A stretch of DNA of 64,000 nt from Gnetum montanum (lineage: Eukaryota > Streptophyta > Gnetopsida > Gnetales > Gnetaceae). Where the stretch lies: NCBI GenBank assembly GCA_015680685.1, contig MNCI01008366.1, positions 880,825 to 944,824 of the forward strand, in the 5' to 3' direction. This document shows, one piece after another, positions 22,186 through 34,642 of the stretch; the stretch's first letter is position 1; each line of letters opens with the position of its first letter. Position numbers and translations under genes: made by a program. The notes under the pieces were generated by a model. That model saw only the letters and a list, made by a program, of their open reading frames with translations, ran no database searches and was not told where the DNA came from.

Positions 22186-22491
22186 GTAAGCTTTTCATTG
22201 TGGAGGTTGCAAACCTTAAGGTTTTTAATGAAAATTTTTTGGCCCCCAAGGGATTAATGAATAAAACAATAATGAAAACCATTGATTTTTGGGAGTTTAA
22301 CCCTTTCAACAACCTCCAGTATGACTATAATGATTTATCAACATCAAAACAAAAATAATTTAATAATTAAAATTGATCAAACCAATGATAATCATAACTT
22401 AGCCAAGTGTAACCTTCCTACCAAGATAAGCTATTCCAATTGTTTCACATTACACAATAATTGCTAACTCATGGTCATGTTGTGATTACAA
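22186..22491 (+). other. Predicted intron in the leader of ORF3, element C
   Basis: Donor AGAG|GTAAGC at 22186; the acceptor is in the position of TGATTGCAG|ATG of copy H but reads TGATTACAA here, so AG has become AA. The inferred intron is 306 nt, AT-rich, ending directly before the ORF3 ATG at 22492. No transcript evidence. Confidence 0.55.
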
Positions 22492-25149
22492 ATGGTACTA
22501 AGGCAGAAACAACTGTAGGAAGGAGGACCCTCTCAACAAAGGGAGAAATGACCTAGAACTAGAAGGGGCCAACAAGAATAAGCCTAGGAAAAGGCAGAAG
22601 AAACCCATGCAATGGGACCTCTTCGAGAAGAGCCCAAAGTGGAATCTATTAGATAGATTCTTGAAGAAGAGGCTACAACAAAACATTCTTAATGAGGAGA
22701 GGCACCAGGGCTTATTAACACAAGCCTGCCTCAATACAATTAAGCCCTGTGATGTACAATGCTAAGTTCTCTAGGAACTAAAATTTGGGTCATTCTTAGA
22801 GCATGCTCCAATAGAGTGAAGACACAATTGCAAACCTCTTCCATGTTTCCAATCATCACTTCCAATGGGAAGTGATACATGGGAGAGATGTACCTCTTTT
22901 AAAACAACAGAAAGGTAGGCTCCATGGTGAAGATTAAGGATATTCAAGTGTCATACTCAACTGAAGTCATCACACAAGCTCTTGGGTTGCCTAATTCTAG
23001 GACATAATTGGTAGAGATGTCTATGTAGGCTAACCCAAAGGCCAAAAAGGAGTGGACCCAGCAATGTTACGGGGTTGACCGTAATGAGTTTGACACGCTC
23101 ACATCAACAGAATGCATATACTTTAAGATAGCTACCTATCACCTGAATTTGATAGTTAGGCCTAGTAAGGTGACTACCTTCTTCACCCAAGCATGCGCTA
23201 CTCTAAGTAGAATATTTTCAACAAACCTTCCACAATTGATCTATTTAGAGATAGAGAAGCATTTTAAAGAAAATGAATGTGGAAGGAAAACCCTACCTTT
23301 ACCATGCCTTATCCAAAAAATTTATAAAAAGGAATGGATAATCTGCTACGCTAATGACATGATCAGACATATTTCCATTGCCTTTTTATTTGAGATGATG
23401 GAGGATAAGATGCTTGTCATGTCCAAGGAAGAGGAGCAGCAATCGCCACCTCCACCACCCACTCAAGAAACAATGCCAAAGGCTCATGCAACCATTGGGC
23501 ACTTGCATGAAATTAGAGAATAGCTCTTGCATGAGCGGGAGCAATAAGTAGGAATAAGTGGTGGAGATCCATTTGTATATCAACTTACGATGAGTCACCT
23601 TAATGAGGTGGCTTGAACAATTAGTCAAATGGAGGAAGGCAACTTAACATTCTTGGCCCAATGAATGAAACTACCTACAAGATCGAATCTTAGTGCCTGA
23701 AAGGTGATGTGTTTCTATCTCAAGACCACATATTCCCAGAAGTCTCTGGGAATGCTGCCTCCTTTTCAGTACACTTGGAGGAGGGTAAGGGAACAACTAT
23801 ACTAGTGATGTAGCACCAAGGGTAGGAGACAGCTCTAGAAGTGGTTGTTGACCAAATTGTGGGAGCACTGAACATACCTATGGCATCTGTACTAGATGTA
23901 TCTACACTTCAAGATATGTAGATGTCCACAAGAATTTTTAGTGAAATATTGAGTGCAACCCAACATGAAGAGTTGCTGAACTGACTAGTGGGAACTGAGA
24001 AATCGATTCTAAACATCTTTGATTTTTTGGATAACATTACTGCAACCTAGTCGGAGCTACTTGAAGTAAAGAGCAAATGCATCATCTTGGAAGGGCAACT
24101 TAAAATGGTTCAAGCACAAAACCAACACTTGGCCATGAAGTTTGTTGAATTATGTGCCTGTTTTACTGATCCTACACTCCTCAACCTTGAAATAACTAGA
24201 GATGAATCTTTTTAGCAGCTTCAAGAATAATTAAAACAATCTGAGAAGGGAATGGTAATGATCATCTTCAACTAGTTTGTAGTAGAAGCAAAAACCTACT
24301 TTGTTCAAAAGGACTTGGTTAAGATGTGCTAAAAAAATGAAACACTAACTGTAAAAACCATCTCCTGTAAAATGTTGATGCACAAAAAAATAGATGCAAG
24401 AATTTATTCATCAATAGTAGGAGTAGCTCGCTAGAGTGAACATATAATGAAGAAAATTGGCTATAGAGAATCATAATATACCATTGAAATTATTGCCTAG
24501 AAGAATGAGGCTCTCAAATTTGAGAGAGTAAAGAATCACTACCATGACGAGGTTGGCTTGTAGAAAGAAGTGAATGAGAAACATATCCAAGTGGCTAAGG
24601 CAAAAGTAAATGAGGCCCTCCAGTAACTCTAGTAAGGAAGAGAGGTGTGATAACCCATCATTGATGGGATAGATGCCTACAAAGTGGAGATCTGCTTGAA
24701 GGAGTTGTAAATCAAAGAAATGATAGAGTATATGGAACTGGCCAATCTCTGATATGTAAACCTGGCAATGCTAACTACTAGATGGCCACAGTTAAAACTT
24801 AAAAAACATGTGGCTAGCTTGTACTTCTTGTATGAGGCCAACTTTAAGCACCACAAGGACATTAAGCAAAACCTTGAGACGACAAATGCTAAACTTGAAG
24901 TTCTCAAGGCATGATTCACTGATCAATGATCAATTGCTGAGAACTTGGCCAGAAGAATGAATGACTAGTAGGAGCTACAGAACATAGTTAGGGTGTTCAA
25001 AAATGAAACCATTGCTAGATGCTTGCTGCCTCTCACTAGAAGTTACAGTAGCAACTAGACAACTACAATAGCCTTGACTGCTGCATGTGCTTGAAGTTAG
25101 AGAATATCTGTTGGAGCCTCAGGAGCCTGCACCTCCTAGGACCATGTGA
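22492..25149 (+). pseudogene. Third ORF (ORF3) of element C
   Basis: Starts ATGG after the predicted acceptor. N-terminal basic linker; 'WDLFEKSPKWNLLDRFLKK' at about 22610; globular domain 22840-23350 including the open stretch 'LIVRPSKVTTFFTQACATL' and 'LPQLIYLEIEKHFKENE' (23149-23523); Pro-rich hinge 'PPPPPTQE' (23440-23470); then coiled coil with many Gln/Glu/Lys heptads to about 24650; a C-terminal conserved segment ('YKVEICLKEL', 'VASLYFLYEANFKHHKD'); final motif 'LEVREYLLEPQEPAPPRTM' and stop TGA at 25147-25149. Function unknown; the globular part resembles PF20167 by pattern. Not the transmembrane envelope-like ORF of classical Athila: no hydrophobic helix is seen. Broken by stops. 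Confidence 0.65.
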
Positions 25150-25360
25150 TCTTCTCAAATAGTCTTCACGCCATTAGAGGATGTGCTATTTGATTTTTTT
25201 TGGTATTCAATTTTATCTCATGACCATCCAAATTTGTAATTTTGTTGATTCGTACAGCTGGGCACTCAGTTTTGTCTTATAGTCTTGTTGAGTCATGTGT
25301 TAGTCAATAATCCCATACCTTTCCAATTTTTGTAAAGAACTCAAGTATGAGTTTTCATTC

Positions 25361-25373
25361 GGTCGTGGGGGTA
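25361..25373 (+). promoter_or_regulatory. 3' polypurine tract of element C
   Basis: GGTCGTGGGGGTA directly precedes the 3' LTR (TGATGAG). Same form as in D. Confidence 0.78.
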
Positions 25374-26306
25374 TGATGAGCCACAGATTAGCTGCATCAA
25401 TGAGGCCTCATCGACTTGGCCCCATCAACTAGGCCTCATCGATGCATCATTTGATGCGTTGATGTGGCCTCATCAATGCATCATTTGATGCATTGATGTG
25501 ACCTCGTCGACACAGGATCTATTCTTACCTATAAATATGTGTCAACCGACCATGTTTAAGCATTATTCTTTCATAGTTTTAAAGAAGCTCCTGTAGTTTT
25601 TTTTATTTGAAAGTTAGAATATTTTCCCAAGTGCCTGTAGCAGGAGTCATTAAGTGTACAGATCTTTACTCAAGCACTGCTATACCTAAGCACGAGAGTG
25701 TGTGCAACAATAAAGACGAGCTTCTTGATAAACCTTGTAGCATTTTAGATAGCTTAAATATTTTATTCATGCATTTAATGTTGTCAATTATTTATTTAAC
25801 ATTCCTTAGTAATTAAGGTAATTAAATAATTAAGCAAGATAAGTTAAATAGTGATAAAGTAAACACATAAGTATGACTGCTTTGAGCATGTTTATGACAT
25901 TTGGTAATCCTAGTAGTGCTTAATGCTTGGTAACCCAACAACATTATATGTGTTTAACATGAGTACGACAAGTGGGACCAAATACTTATGTTAGGACTAG
26001 TTACATGATAGTTAGGTAATTAAATTAAAGTAAACATTAAATTACTTCACTCCTTACTATATTTCTTTTAAGTACCAAAACCATAAAACATAAAATGATA
26101 AAAATAATGTACCTCAATTACACTTAAACCATACCCTTCAACTTCATAAGTGTATTTGGAAAGATAATGAACATTTTCAACACCCAATTCACTTCCTAGA
26201 GAACTAGTGCACCGAAAACTGTAGAGTCCATGGAATTCGACTGAATGACATGTGAACACTTTGTGATTCATATGGTTAGGTGTAGGGGTACCTTCACCAC
26301 TCATTA
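25374..26306 (+). repeat. 3' LTR of element C
   Basis: 933 bp, starts TGATGAGCC and ends CACTCATTA. U3 (25390-25520) is a tandem-like array of palindromic words: CATCGATG, TTGATGCATTGATG, GAGGCCTCATC, CTCGTCGAC. There is about one unit more than in the 5' LTR. TATA box TATAAATA at 25530-25537. AATAAA in an inverted repeat near 25662-25718. TTGGTAA repeats at about 25902-25950. Confidence 0.9.
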
Positions 26307-26352
26307 GTTGGGACAATCCTCCTTCTTGTGTGTGCTTTCCTTTAGGTGCCAT
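26307..26352 (-). pseudogene. First codons of ORF3 of element B
   Basis: On the minus strand it reads MAPKGKHTQEGGLSQ and then meets the inserted element C; the reading continues at 5647. The ATG (26350-26352) lies directly after an AG (26353-26354) that forms the predicted acceptor. The 94-codon frame that runs on into the LTR of C is a chance fusion. Confidence 0.7.
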
Positions 26353-26640
26353 CTATGGTCAAAACATAACTAGGGATTAGCATTCAATGTGTAACTTATA
26401 ACATTTAAGTATCGTTCTCATTAGGCAGTTACACTTAGGCTAAGTTTTAACCATGGAAAATTGGTTATTTTATTGTTATTTCACTTAGAATGTCATTAGA
26501 GCTTGTTGGAAAGGTTTAAATCGTATAACTGGATGTTTTAATATTGATTTCTTTATTAAACCTTATGGAAGCTAGAAATTCTTTTAAAAAAATTTTCATC
26601 AAAAACTTAAGGTTTGTGGTCGTCACAACAAAGAGCTTAC
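26353..26640 (-). other. Predicted intron in the leader of ORF3, element B
   Basis: Minus-strand donor CAAAG|GTAAGC and acceptor TTGACCATAG|ATGGCACC give a 288-nt intron with both consensus ends preserved. It is AT-rich and lies in the same place as in C, F and H. Confidence 0.6.
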
Positions 26641-28385
26641 CTTTGATAACTACAGGGTGAAAGAACAGAGTGAATTGGACAAATGGTTAGGAAGATATGG
26701 CTCTTGGAAGGTTCTAGGCTTTGAAAAATTAAAAAAAAAAAAACTCTTCCCTCATTTTGAAGCAAATGTGAAAATTGTTGTGTGGCCACCTATATGTAGG
26801 CAAGTGGATACTTGCATTAACAAGATCCCATTTATGCATGGGCTTTGTCAACGGGTACTCATCTATGAAGCCTATGTTCAAAATTTTTTACTTTCAAAAA
26901 TATGAAAAATATAGAGGGTTTAATCATGAAATTGATGTTTTTGGAGACCTAGAAAAGCCATGAACATGATGAAAACATTAGAAAAGGGCTTTGGTGTTCA
27001 CAAAATTAGAGAAGTTGATTTGAAGAATGAAATTTTAGAAAAAATGTCTTAAGGAATGCACAGTTGGATGCATTGCTGGGCTGTACGAAGGATTTGATCA
27101 CTGAAGTGCCTAAGGATAAGGAACTTAACTAATCCAACCAAGAAATATGCAAGTGGGTCCTCCCCATAGTAGGCCCATGCCCTTTTTGCTCTTGCATAAC
27201 CTTAAATGAGGAGTCCATAGACCCCCACAGTTAATTAATGGTTATGAAAAGTTAAGGACCGAATCTAGAAGCATCTACCTAAGAATTGAGACACTTCAAA
27301 CTAAGACATTGAATAAGAACATGGACAACCAACAATGAGGTGAGATATGAAAAGCATGATGGATGAGAGAGAAAATGGAATGGAATTCCTAATCATGGTC
27401 ACTTGAAGTCCCTTGTGGATTCTATGGTTAAATGACCCAATAAAGTCCATCCTTAGTCCAAATCAAAACCAACCACTTTCAGTGACCTCACATCACCATT
27501 GAAAGATTAGACCATCCCCTTGAGACACAAGAATGCTCCCATAGATCAAATACCATTCCTTATGTAAGAATAAAAGAGAATCAGGAAGTGAGAAAGGGCC
27601 TTAGTTAGAAAGGACCTTTAGGCATGGGTAACATGTCTATCTAGTCCCATAACTAGTGCTTGTAGCCTGTTATTTTGTCTAAGGGGTGTGCTTTGAATTC
27701 CCATCATGTTGTTTTTTTTTGTTTTTTTTTAAATTTTATGTTTTTATGGATTTTTAGATGGAAACCACACCATGCAAAGACTTATTATTAACTTTCTATT
27801 ATTGATCAACATGGAATAGTAAGAAACCCATGAAAACACAATTGCACTCAAACAAGTAGAAAGGCACAAAGAGTATTGAATCTCCTTGAAGTCACACCCT
27901 TTTTAAACCTTTGAATATTTTTCAAGTTTGGAAACTACCAAGGTCACAAGTTCATTAAAGTTTTATTAATGAAAAAGGGACCTCATACTTCCAAAACTAG
28001 GAAGACCATAGAGTTGGTGGATGGGTGGATGACATGGACTTACTACCTGTTCCATGAAAAAGAAACTATCTTAGTTATCAATCATAAAAATTCAAAAATA
28101 GAAACTAGACATTAGCAATCAAAAACATTAAGTAAAAATCACCATTAGCAAACAACTACAGCATCACTATGTCCTATTGGAAATAAAGAATTTTATTAGA
28201 AAATAGTAAAAATTCACCCAAAAAGAAAGTAAAATATAAAAGAAATTGGAAATTTTTCAAGAAAGATAAAACATACCAACGAAATTGTAAAACAAAAAAT
28301 TAAAATAATAACAAAGTGTAAAAACAAAGAAAGTGTAAAATAAAAAAGTAGAAAAATTAATGAGTCACTAATATGGTTAGCACAG
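26641..28385 (-). other. Spacer of element B
   Basis: Non-coding region between pol and ORF3. Minus-strand blocks match F and H (CTTATGGTTAA..., GGGTGTGACTTCAAGGAG near 27890, CACCATGC.AAGACTT near 27770). T-rich TTTTACAC words lie at 28205-28370. A TATA-like CTACATATAGG is at about 26789-26799 (minus), but the U3-like boxes next to it are weaker than in C, F and H. Confidence 0.6.
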
Positions 28386-28387
28386 AT

Positions 28388-28404
28388 GGCCATCTCCTCC
28401 ATGA
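28388..28404 (-). promoter_or_regulatory. Internal polypurine motif after pol of element B
   Basis: Minus-strand TCATGGAGGAGATGGCC, one change from the motif of C, D and F, immediately downstream of integrase. Confidence 0.58.
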
Positions 28405-28449
28405 CTAAGTTGAAAGGAAGAGATCTAAAAATTTTAGAGTGGTTTTCCA

Positions 28450-29640
28450 TTCATTGAGGAATTACTTGCATTGGCTTGCTTAGGCTCATGGAAAGGTTTG
28501 AGTTGTTGCATGTTGACTAGTTGTTTCTTGTTTGGGCTCTCAGGTTTATAGATCAACATGATCCTAGAAGGAAGGAAAGGTTTCATAAATGATAGAATCC
28601 CTTCCCATAATGTTTGAAACTTAGTCTTTTGAGGTACATGTGTGGAATTCCAGTAAAGGACCTTGTCACCAAGTCGAAATTTGACTTTCTCATTCTAAGG
28701 TCATGGCACTTTTTGTTGAATGCTTTATGCACTTCATTCAAGGACATGGCTACTAATTGATTCTCATCTAGCACATTAAGGTTAATCAATCTTTCTATTT
28801 ATGCTAGGCTAAGATTAAGATTAAGGTCACAGGTTATTGAAAGTGTATGAAGCTTAGATTGAATCGGAAGAGTTAGTAATTTCTTGTACACTACCTCATA
28901 GGAAGAGTAGTCTATAAGAAGTTTTCATGTGAAGTGGTAGGCCTAAATGACATTATTGAGTTTTGTGGTCTAGTCTCTCTTATACTTGCTAATTGTTCTA
29001 GTTAAAATCCTAGGTGATCTTCCTATTGGTAACCTCTGCTTGACCATTGGCTTGGGGGTGGTAGGGTGTTTTTAATTTATGTTCAACCCCCAAGAGTTGC
29101 ATGAACTTGTGAAAAATAACACCTATAAAATTAGTACCATTTTTAGAAATCAGTGCACGTGGCACTCCAAACCTATTTACAACATTCTATTATACAAACT
29201 GCACAACAGTAGATGATGTACAGTTGGTTATGTCTGCTCCTTCTGCCCATTTGGTACAATAATTAACAATGACTATTACGTACATCTTTCCATTTGACAT
29301 GGGCATGATAGAACCCATGAAGTCAATGCCCTAAATGTCTTATGGTTCTAGTGGTTGGATCCATTATTAAGGCTCCTCCATTTGAGTAGTCATCCCACCA
29401 TCTTGTTAACAATGTTTAGAAGAGCAGACAAATTAGTGAGCATCCTTGAAGATTGTTGGCTAGTAATACCCTACCAATAGGATCTTAATGGTCATTCATC
29501 TCCTTGCATAGTGGCTCCCACAAGGACCCTCATGAGCATCTTGGAGAATGCACAGTTGATTAGCATTAGGGACACACCAACACACTAGGCCATCGATGCA
29601 CATCTTATAAAGGTATTTATTGATTGTAATGAAGCATTTG
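28450..29640 (-). pseudogene. pol: Integrase of element B, with GPY/F module
   Basis: Zinc region 'HEGPCGSHYAR' and 'YYWP' at about 29430-29560; catalytic core about 28960-29370. At the second Asp the codons read SKNGTNFIG, so that acid is lost. The C-terminal GPY/F module (28583-28789, 'VLDENQLVAMSLNEVHKAF', 'KVLYWNSTHVPQK', 'WEGI') is the best preserved part. Stops and frameshifts throughout. Confidence 0.75.
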
Positions 29641-29693
29641 GCCTAATGAAGAAACTATTATTTTTTCTGATGATCCAAGTCTTGTGGCATCTC

Positions 29694-30270
29694 CTAAGTG
29701 AGAAGATAAGTGAGGATGTCATCATACCATGTAGGTTGATTGGGCACTTGTTTATTCATTACACTGGAAAAGAGCAGTTCATTAGGAAATTGATAAGAGA
29801 GTGGGCTCTCCTCCTCTTTGTTCTCCCATTGTAACTGAGACAAGTGATCAATGACCACATTCTTTGTCCCCTTTTGATTTGCCATTGTAAGATCAAACTT
29901 CTGTAAGATCACTAGCCATTGTATGACACAAGGGCTCACCATTAGCTTGTTCATAAGGAAATGATTGGCATTATGGTTAGTGTGCACAAACACTTTGTAT
30001 TTAAGCACATTGTGCCTAAATTCCTCTAAAGCATACACCACCATCATTAGTTGTTTCTCCATTGTGGTGTAGTTAAGTTATGCACCCACAATGCTTCGAC
30101 TTACACAATGGATATCTTAAGGACATTTCTGATCATCCAACTAGATAAGCATAGATCCCAAGGAAGAGTTCAATGTGTCCGTTATGATGTTAAATGGATG
30201 AGACCAATCAAGTTCTCGTATAATTGGAGTTTCTAAAAGCTTCTCCTTAAGCTATTGGAATGCTTTTTCG
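29694..30270 (-). pseudogene. pol: RNase H of element B
   Basis: 'ITDTLNSSLGSML' keeps the first Asp (about 30165-30205); 'MEKQLMMVVYALEEFRHNV' carries the expected Glu-equivalent region with Gln at one site; 'VFVHTNHNANHFLMNKLM' has Asn in place of the third Asp; 'NVVIDHLSQLQW' ends the domain. 122 codons are open at 29694-30062. Confidence 0.78.
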
Positions 30271-30539
30271 CATTCCCTAGTCCATATGAATGAAGCATCT
30301 TTCTTTGTAAGCTTGACCAACAATTTTACAATCTTAGAGAAATTCTCTATGAATCGCCGATAGTAGCTAGTGTGTCAAAGGAATGACTAAACATATTTAA
30401 TGATTTTTGGCTGACGGGTTATTCCTTGGATGACCCTAATCTTTTCAAGGTCCACCTCAATTCCTACTTGTGAGATTTTTTGCCCTAACACAATGCCCTC
30501 CTAGATCATCAAATGGCTCTTTTTCCAATTGAGCCAAAG

Positions 30540-31519
30540 ATTTGTCTCCACACATCTTTTAAGCACTTGCTCAAGGCAATCCAAGGCTTGCTCAAATGTA
30601 GTGCCATAGGTGGAAAAGTCATCCATGAAGACTTCAGCCCAACTACAAATCTGCTACTGAGAAATACTCAAAACAAGACATTGGAATGTTGTAGGGGCAT
30701 TGCATAGACCAAAAGGCATCTTTTTATATGCAAAAGTTCCCTGGGGAATTGTGAATGTTTTTTTGGCCTAATCTTCTAGTGCAACTTGAATCTAGTTATA
30801 GGCACTATAACCATATAGAAAGTTGTAATAATAATGCCTAGAGATAGTATCCAACACCTAGTTCATAAATGGTAATGGGAAATGATCTTTGTAGGTCACC
30901 ATGTTTAACAACCTGAAATCAATATAGACCCACCACTTGCCACCTTTCTTTAGCACAATTACAAGTTGGCTAACGCACTCATTATGTACGATGAATAGAT
31001 GAACCCCACCTTGAGGAGTTGTTCAATTTTCTCTCTGATAATATACTTCAATTTGGGGTTTAGTTGTTGCTGGGACTACCTCTTTGGCTTGATGGAAGGA
31101 TCAATATAGATGCGAGGTTGACATATCCTAGGATCAATTCCATTAAGTTCAAGATATGACTAAGCAAAGGATGTTGGCCATTTGTTAACCACATTTAGTA
31201 GCTTCTCTTTTTGTTCAAAAGCAAGGTTGGCATTGATTATTACTAGCTTGCCATTTTTCAAGAATGCATACTCCATGTTGGCAGATAGAGTTTTCAACTC
31301 TAAGGGCTTATATTTAAAATTTTTAGCAATTTCCAACTCTTCCCAATAAGTATTATCAAGTTCATCATTAGAGAGTTGGTGATGAACTTGCTCCAATTCA
31401 TCCATGCCTTCAACATAGGCACAAGCTAAGCTCTTAGCTAGTTTTATGTCAAGTGTGCTACTTTTAGTATCAACTATCAGCCACTGGATTCCCTCTTGTT
31501 TTTTGGCTACTACATACAA
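30540..31519 (-). pseudogene. pol: Reverse transcriptase of element B, with connector
   Basis: Connector open for 119 codons (31160-31519: 'LEQVHHQLSNDELDNTYWEE', 'LAFEQKEKLLNVVNKW'). RT blocks follow on the minus strand: 'LLKVGFIYSSYIMSALAN' equivalents near 30990, 'VTYKDHFPLPFMN' near 30870-30900, 'QGTFAYKKMPFGLCNAPTTF' near 30680-30750 and the active site EVFMDDFSTYG at about 30605-30640 with both Asp residues present. Broken by frameshifts. Confidence 0.8.
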
Positions 31520-31559
31520 GCACTTTTTGCTTTTAGATTCATTTGCACACTATCTACAT

Positions 31560-32086
31560 GCTTTGCTTAATGTGCTTTTGATAGATCATAACTTCTATAG
31601 AAAGTTGCACCCTGTATCATTGTACGCAATGCATGGAACTCTCTTCTTCTTGATCTTTTTAATGTATTTTTTTGGAAATTTCCAAGGAAAGATCTTTGAT
31701 GCCCATTCGCACATTAATAGTGATTAACCAAGCCCTTCCTATAATGATTAGGAAGTCCCCTTTACAATTATCAACCTTGATTACCAAGAAATTGATAGGA
31801 TAAGACCACCCACAGATAGTGGTCATAATTTCCCCCACTAATCCCAAGGAAACAATGATGGACTAATTTGATAATTCTAAATGAGTCTTGCTCTTCTTAA
31901 AAGGAGGTAGGTTATAAGCTTTGTACATTTTCTAAGAAATGAAATTAAGACTAAAACTTGAATCAAGAAGAGCCTTGCATGGCTTATTTCTAGCAATTTG
32001 TAAGTAGATGAGGGACTTCTAGGATCAGCATTGTTCTTGGGAAGGTTGCCAACCTTGATCTAATTAGATACAATGTGGATTAACAT
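31560..32086 (-). pseudogene. pol: Protease of element B
   Basis: Starts with the conserved 'MLIHIVSN*IKVGNLP' (32040-32086). Active site LLDSSFSLNFIS (about 31935-31975) keeps the catalytic Asp but has DSS, not DSG. 'GLVGEIMTTICGWSYPINFLVIKVDNCKGDF' region open at 31659-31847, with 'IIGRAWL' at about 31715-31740. Confidence 0.75.
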
Positions 32087-32199
32087 GACTATGTGGATCT
32101 TGGAAGGAATTTGGTTTGAAGATTCTTGAAGGAAATAGATGTAGAGGATGAAGGAGACATAGGACAACCAACTTCATGAGTCGATGAGGGCTTTGTAGG

Positions 32200-34502
32200 G
32201 CTATTGGCTAGGAAGAATGGTCTTTTTTTGAGTCTTGATTTTGAATCAATCGGTGTAAGAACTGGTTGTAAGTTAATGGCCCTTGTAGCATTACATTGTT
32301 GTGGTTGTGTAGGAATCTTGCCCTACATTGATGAAGCAAGCAATAATTAGGTTGAGGGTGGAGGGAAATGTGTGAAAGTATGATGAGGGTACTAATGAAA
32401 TGAAGGCTCTCCTTTGTGAGATGGAGAATGAGCTCTGCAGTATTCCAGAGGGTACTAGTGATGTTGAATAGAAGAGTCACATGGAGACATGAGTTTCTAA
32501 ACATAGTATCTATATGGATTTGGCTACCTATAAGGGTATTGTTGCCTTGGTGATGGCATTCCCCACGACTGTGGATGTTGCCACTATTGGTACTACTCAT
32601 ATGGTTGTGGTGGAGCTCCACTTGGTAATAAGCTTGTTGTTGGTGAAACTGCATGGGATTACCTTGAGGATAAGGCAATGGTGCTTACTTTCTTGCTAGC
32701 CTAGGATTTAGAGCATACATCCTAGATTCCTACAAATGTGACACAACAAGGCAACATCCCTTAGGATGTTGATATTAGCAAATGTCACATCCATCTTCAT
32801 CATCTAACTCTAACTCTACAACCTCTTCTACTACAACAACTTTGCCCTTACCCCTTTGGTAGGCACGTTCAGCTTTCTTCCTTCTCTTATGGTCATGATC
32901 ACTACCTTGCTCTTTGGATTCCTCTACAATTTTTAGAGTAGGTTGGAATTTTTCATCCAAATATTCTTACATTTTTTCTACCTTAGCCAAAATTTTGAGA
33001 GCAAATTCTTGAATTGACAAGGTTTTTCACTGCACCACTTTATTAAGTGGTGTATCCCACTCACTATCATAGAATCAAACCTCCCTTTTTATGATGGAAG
33101 GATCCTAGTTACATTCTTCAACACTTTCCCATTTCCTCAACTCTGCTTCTTTTGTAACCTACTCAATGAGTCTTTGGATCTAACAGGCCCTTATTTTTGA
33201 TTATCTCCCTTGGGCATAGACCCCAAGGGTTCTCCTTGTTTCTAATCATAGCTCATCTATGATATGGTGAAGTTGCTCCCATTAAGAATGACCATGGATA
33301 GGACATCTGTGCAAAAGGGAATAATACTTGCCCATGGCTACATCCAAGGGTTCATATGTTCCTTGTTGCTAGCCTTGGATTTGCTTTTTCAAATTGGACA
33401 CTCTAGAGTATGTCTAATATTTTTCATTGAATAGCTCAAGTAGTGTACTCCATTTGTGAATTGATTCTAGCTCCAAGGAGCCGTACTAACTTTCTACTTC
33501 TTTTGTAAGTGTCCTAGGAAATAGCTTAAGTTTTTGCCAATCATTTTCAATGTTTTTCAAGGCATAAACATCATGAAAGGCTTGAAGATGGGTATGTGGA
33601 TCTAAGTTATATCGCCACTAAAATCTAGGGATATTGTTCATAGCTAACCTCTTAACTTTACTATCTTTCACATGCCTAGTTGGAATTTTGACTACCTTTA
33701 CAATGTTTAGCATGCTTCAAGTTGTAAGCAAAGGTTCATCATCATCATGATTTCGATGACATCTATGATGTCCTCTGCTACCCCTTTGTTCATGGCAAGG
33801 CTTGTGATCATTGTTGTCCTACCATTCACCTCCATCATAATTTCATCCTTTGTAGTTTCTATCATATTCAGAGGAAGAAGAAGAGGATGCAAATGAACAG
33901 GGTGAAGAGGGAGGAGGATTGCCACCACCATGGTATCTACCACCACCTCTCCTCTTTTCTTGGCCACGATCATTAGGTTTTTCATCATCATGATGCTTGC
34001 TCGAGCCCCTGCGTTAACTCCCATTTTGGTATGAACTTCAATTGTTGATAGTGGACTATAAATTTGGGTTCAAGTCCCCTTCATCAGAGTTAAGGGATGA
34101 ATAATCTTCATGTTGAGAACCCCTAGAGGGAGGATCCTCATTGTCTTGTTGGTTCAGCAGGAACAAGGAGTTAGTGAATCATTTCCCCTTCATAGCTTCA
34201 TGGCACTTATTTTGGTGCTAATCTCTTTTGCATTGTTTTTTTGTGGGACAGTAGTCTTGATAGTCATGGTCTTGCACAACATGCTCTTTGTGATCCTGAA
34301 TATCCAACCTCTTAAGAGTTTGGAGTAGCATCCCAAGAATATATTGTTCGAGTAGCAATGTCCATGTCTCTCCATTGCAACTATTCATCTTAATGCAGGA
34401 TGAAGGTGAAATGAGGTACAAACTCATTTGGATGAGTGTACATTACTTTGAATTCTTAAAGCACTAGTGGTTTGATTCATCATGCCTATGAGAAGAAGAC
34501 AT
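32200..34502 (-). pseudogene. gag: gag of element B
   Basis: ATG at 34502 opens MSSS-. N-terminal block about 34150-34440; Ser/His-rich linker and 'LQLEACLTL'-like segment 33700-34030; gag core 33190-33690; Glu/Lys helix region 32775-32960 ('VEESKEQGSDHDHKRRKK'); zinc knuckle CDIC.YQHPKGC (32751-32789, one stop inside); Pro/Gln-rich tail 32210-32700. Several stops and frameshifts. Same block order as D. Confidence 0.72.
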
Positions 34503-34642
34503 TTTAGATTAAAATAAAAATTCAATGTGCTTTAATTATGATAATTATTTTTATTTTTTGAATGATTATGACTTTATGGCTCATTCTAATGATCTTAAAT
34601 ATTTTTCACTAAGTCCTAGATAGTGCATGTATCAAACTACAA

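Larger units (their letters stand above)
5648..26306 (+). mobile_element. Element C: Ty3/gypsy copy inserted in ORF3 of B, itself carrying D
   Basis: C has two LTRs (5648-6520 and 25374-26306), PBS, gag, pol, spacer, ORF3 and PPT. Left flank GTTGA and right flank GTTGG are a 4-of-5 target duplication. The B sequence on both sides reads continuously on the minus strand (MAPKGKHTQEGG... then ...TKGQMAKNG). Without D and its duplicated target, C is about 13.0 kb. All coding parts are broken. Confidence 0.9.

Noticed and set aside
25390-25520. Repeated spaced words that at first look like a CRISPR-type or satellite array
   Set aside because: Units are short, imperfect and palindromic, sit in LTR U3 and have no spacers; the context is a plant retrotransposon.
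26068-26352. A 94-codon frame, MAPKGKHTQEGG and onward
   Set aside because: Only the first 15 codons are real (start of ORF3 of B); the rest is antisense LTR of C joined by insertion.
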